DNA from: an uncultured Oscillibacter sp.
GTDB taxonomy: Bacteria > Bacillota > Clostridia > Oscillospirales > Oscillospiraceae
Length of the DNA stretch: 64,000 bases
NCBI GenBank assembly: GCA_934574045.1
Contig: CAKTMK010000004.1
Location: forward strand, 1 to 64,000
Direction of reading: 5' to 3'
Numbering within the stretch: position 1 is the stretch's first letter; the number at the start of each line of letters is the position of its first letter. The notes beneath the pieces are model-generated. The model saw only the letters and a list, made by a program, of their open reading frames with translations, did no database searches and was not told the DNA's origin. The position numbers and the translations under genes are program-made. This document shows, piece by piece, positions 63,368-64,000 of this stretch.

Positions 63368-64000
<633 letters not shown>

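Overview
The window is a contiguous piece of a high-GC Firmicutes chromosome, most likely an Oscillospirales/Oscillospiraceae-type gut anaerobe (Oscillibacter/Dysosmobacter/Lawsonibacter-like). The evidence is sequence-level: strong GGAGG ribosome binding sites, sigma-A promoters with 16-18 bp spacers, two T-box riboswitches, BlaI/BlaR and ClpE-like genes, a type I-C-like CRISPR array, an EFR1 ferredoxin, a DUF5711 protein, and the run hprK-ROK-murB-rapZ-yvcK-whiA-dnaE. The species call is inference. No rRNA or tRNA gene was recognised.

Region by region. 0-0.6 kb: two small unknown genes in visibly lower-GC sequence, possibly the edge of a mobile element. 0.87-3.3 kb: an autoregulated BlaI/BlaR-type pair. 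3.5-9.3 kb: minus-strand housekeeping and membrane genes (Na+ symporter, DUF308, MazG-like, RsmH-like, DUF554, TcdA). 9.4-14.6 kb: a membrane-anchored parvulin foldase, then the 5-oxoprolinase operon pxpABC with a DUF1445 gene. 15-18.4 kb: chemoreceptor, TetR regulator, HD phosphohydrolase. 18.4-21.3 kb: a MerR regulator divergent from a four-gene redox operon with a MerR-type 19-bp-spacer promoter. 21.4-22.8 kb: a 17-repeat CRISPR array with leader and no cas gene in the window. 22.9-26.6 kb: three exported or membrane proteins (clostripain-family protease with an extreme Asp/Trp tail, a membrane protein ending in a YxjI/LURP-one-like domain, a lipoprotein). 26.8-32.4 kb: FlK-like thioesterase, potABCD polyamine transporter, RluA-type pseudouridine synthase.

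32.5-47.8 kb is mostly conserved plus-strand core: DUF177-rpmF, der-plsY-gpsA, (rpmB on minus), then hprK-ROK kinase-murB-rapZ-yvcK-whiA-CAT-like-C_GCAxxG-dnaE, linking carbon control, wall precursor synthesis and replication. 47.9-48.4 kb holds a decayed site-specific recombinase. 48.4-51.0 kb: a Met T-box drives metY-metA, a direct-sulfhydrylation route to methionine. 51.2-60.9 kb: an rRNA-methyltransferase-like gene, the ECF energizing module ecfA1-ecfA2-ecfT, truA, DUF5711, a CvpA-like protein, a ClpE-like unfoldase, a small Cys protein, an EFR1 ferredoxin. 61-64 kb: a P-loop ATPase, trmO, and a Thr T-box ahead of thrS, which runs off the window end.

The features that look least ordinary are the cas-less CRISPR array, the adjacent protease/YxjI/lipoprotein cluster, the MerR redox operon, and the DUF1445 gene joined to 5-oxoprolinase.
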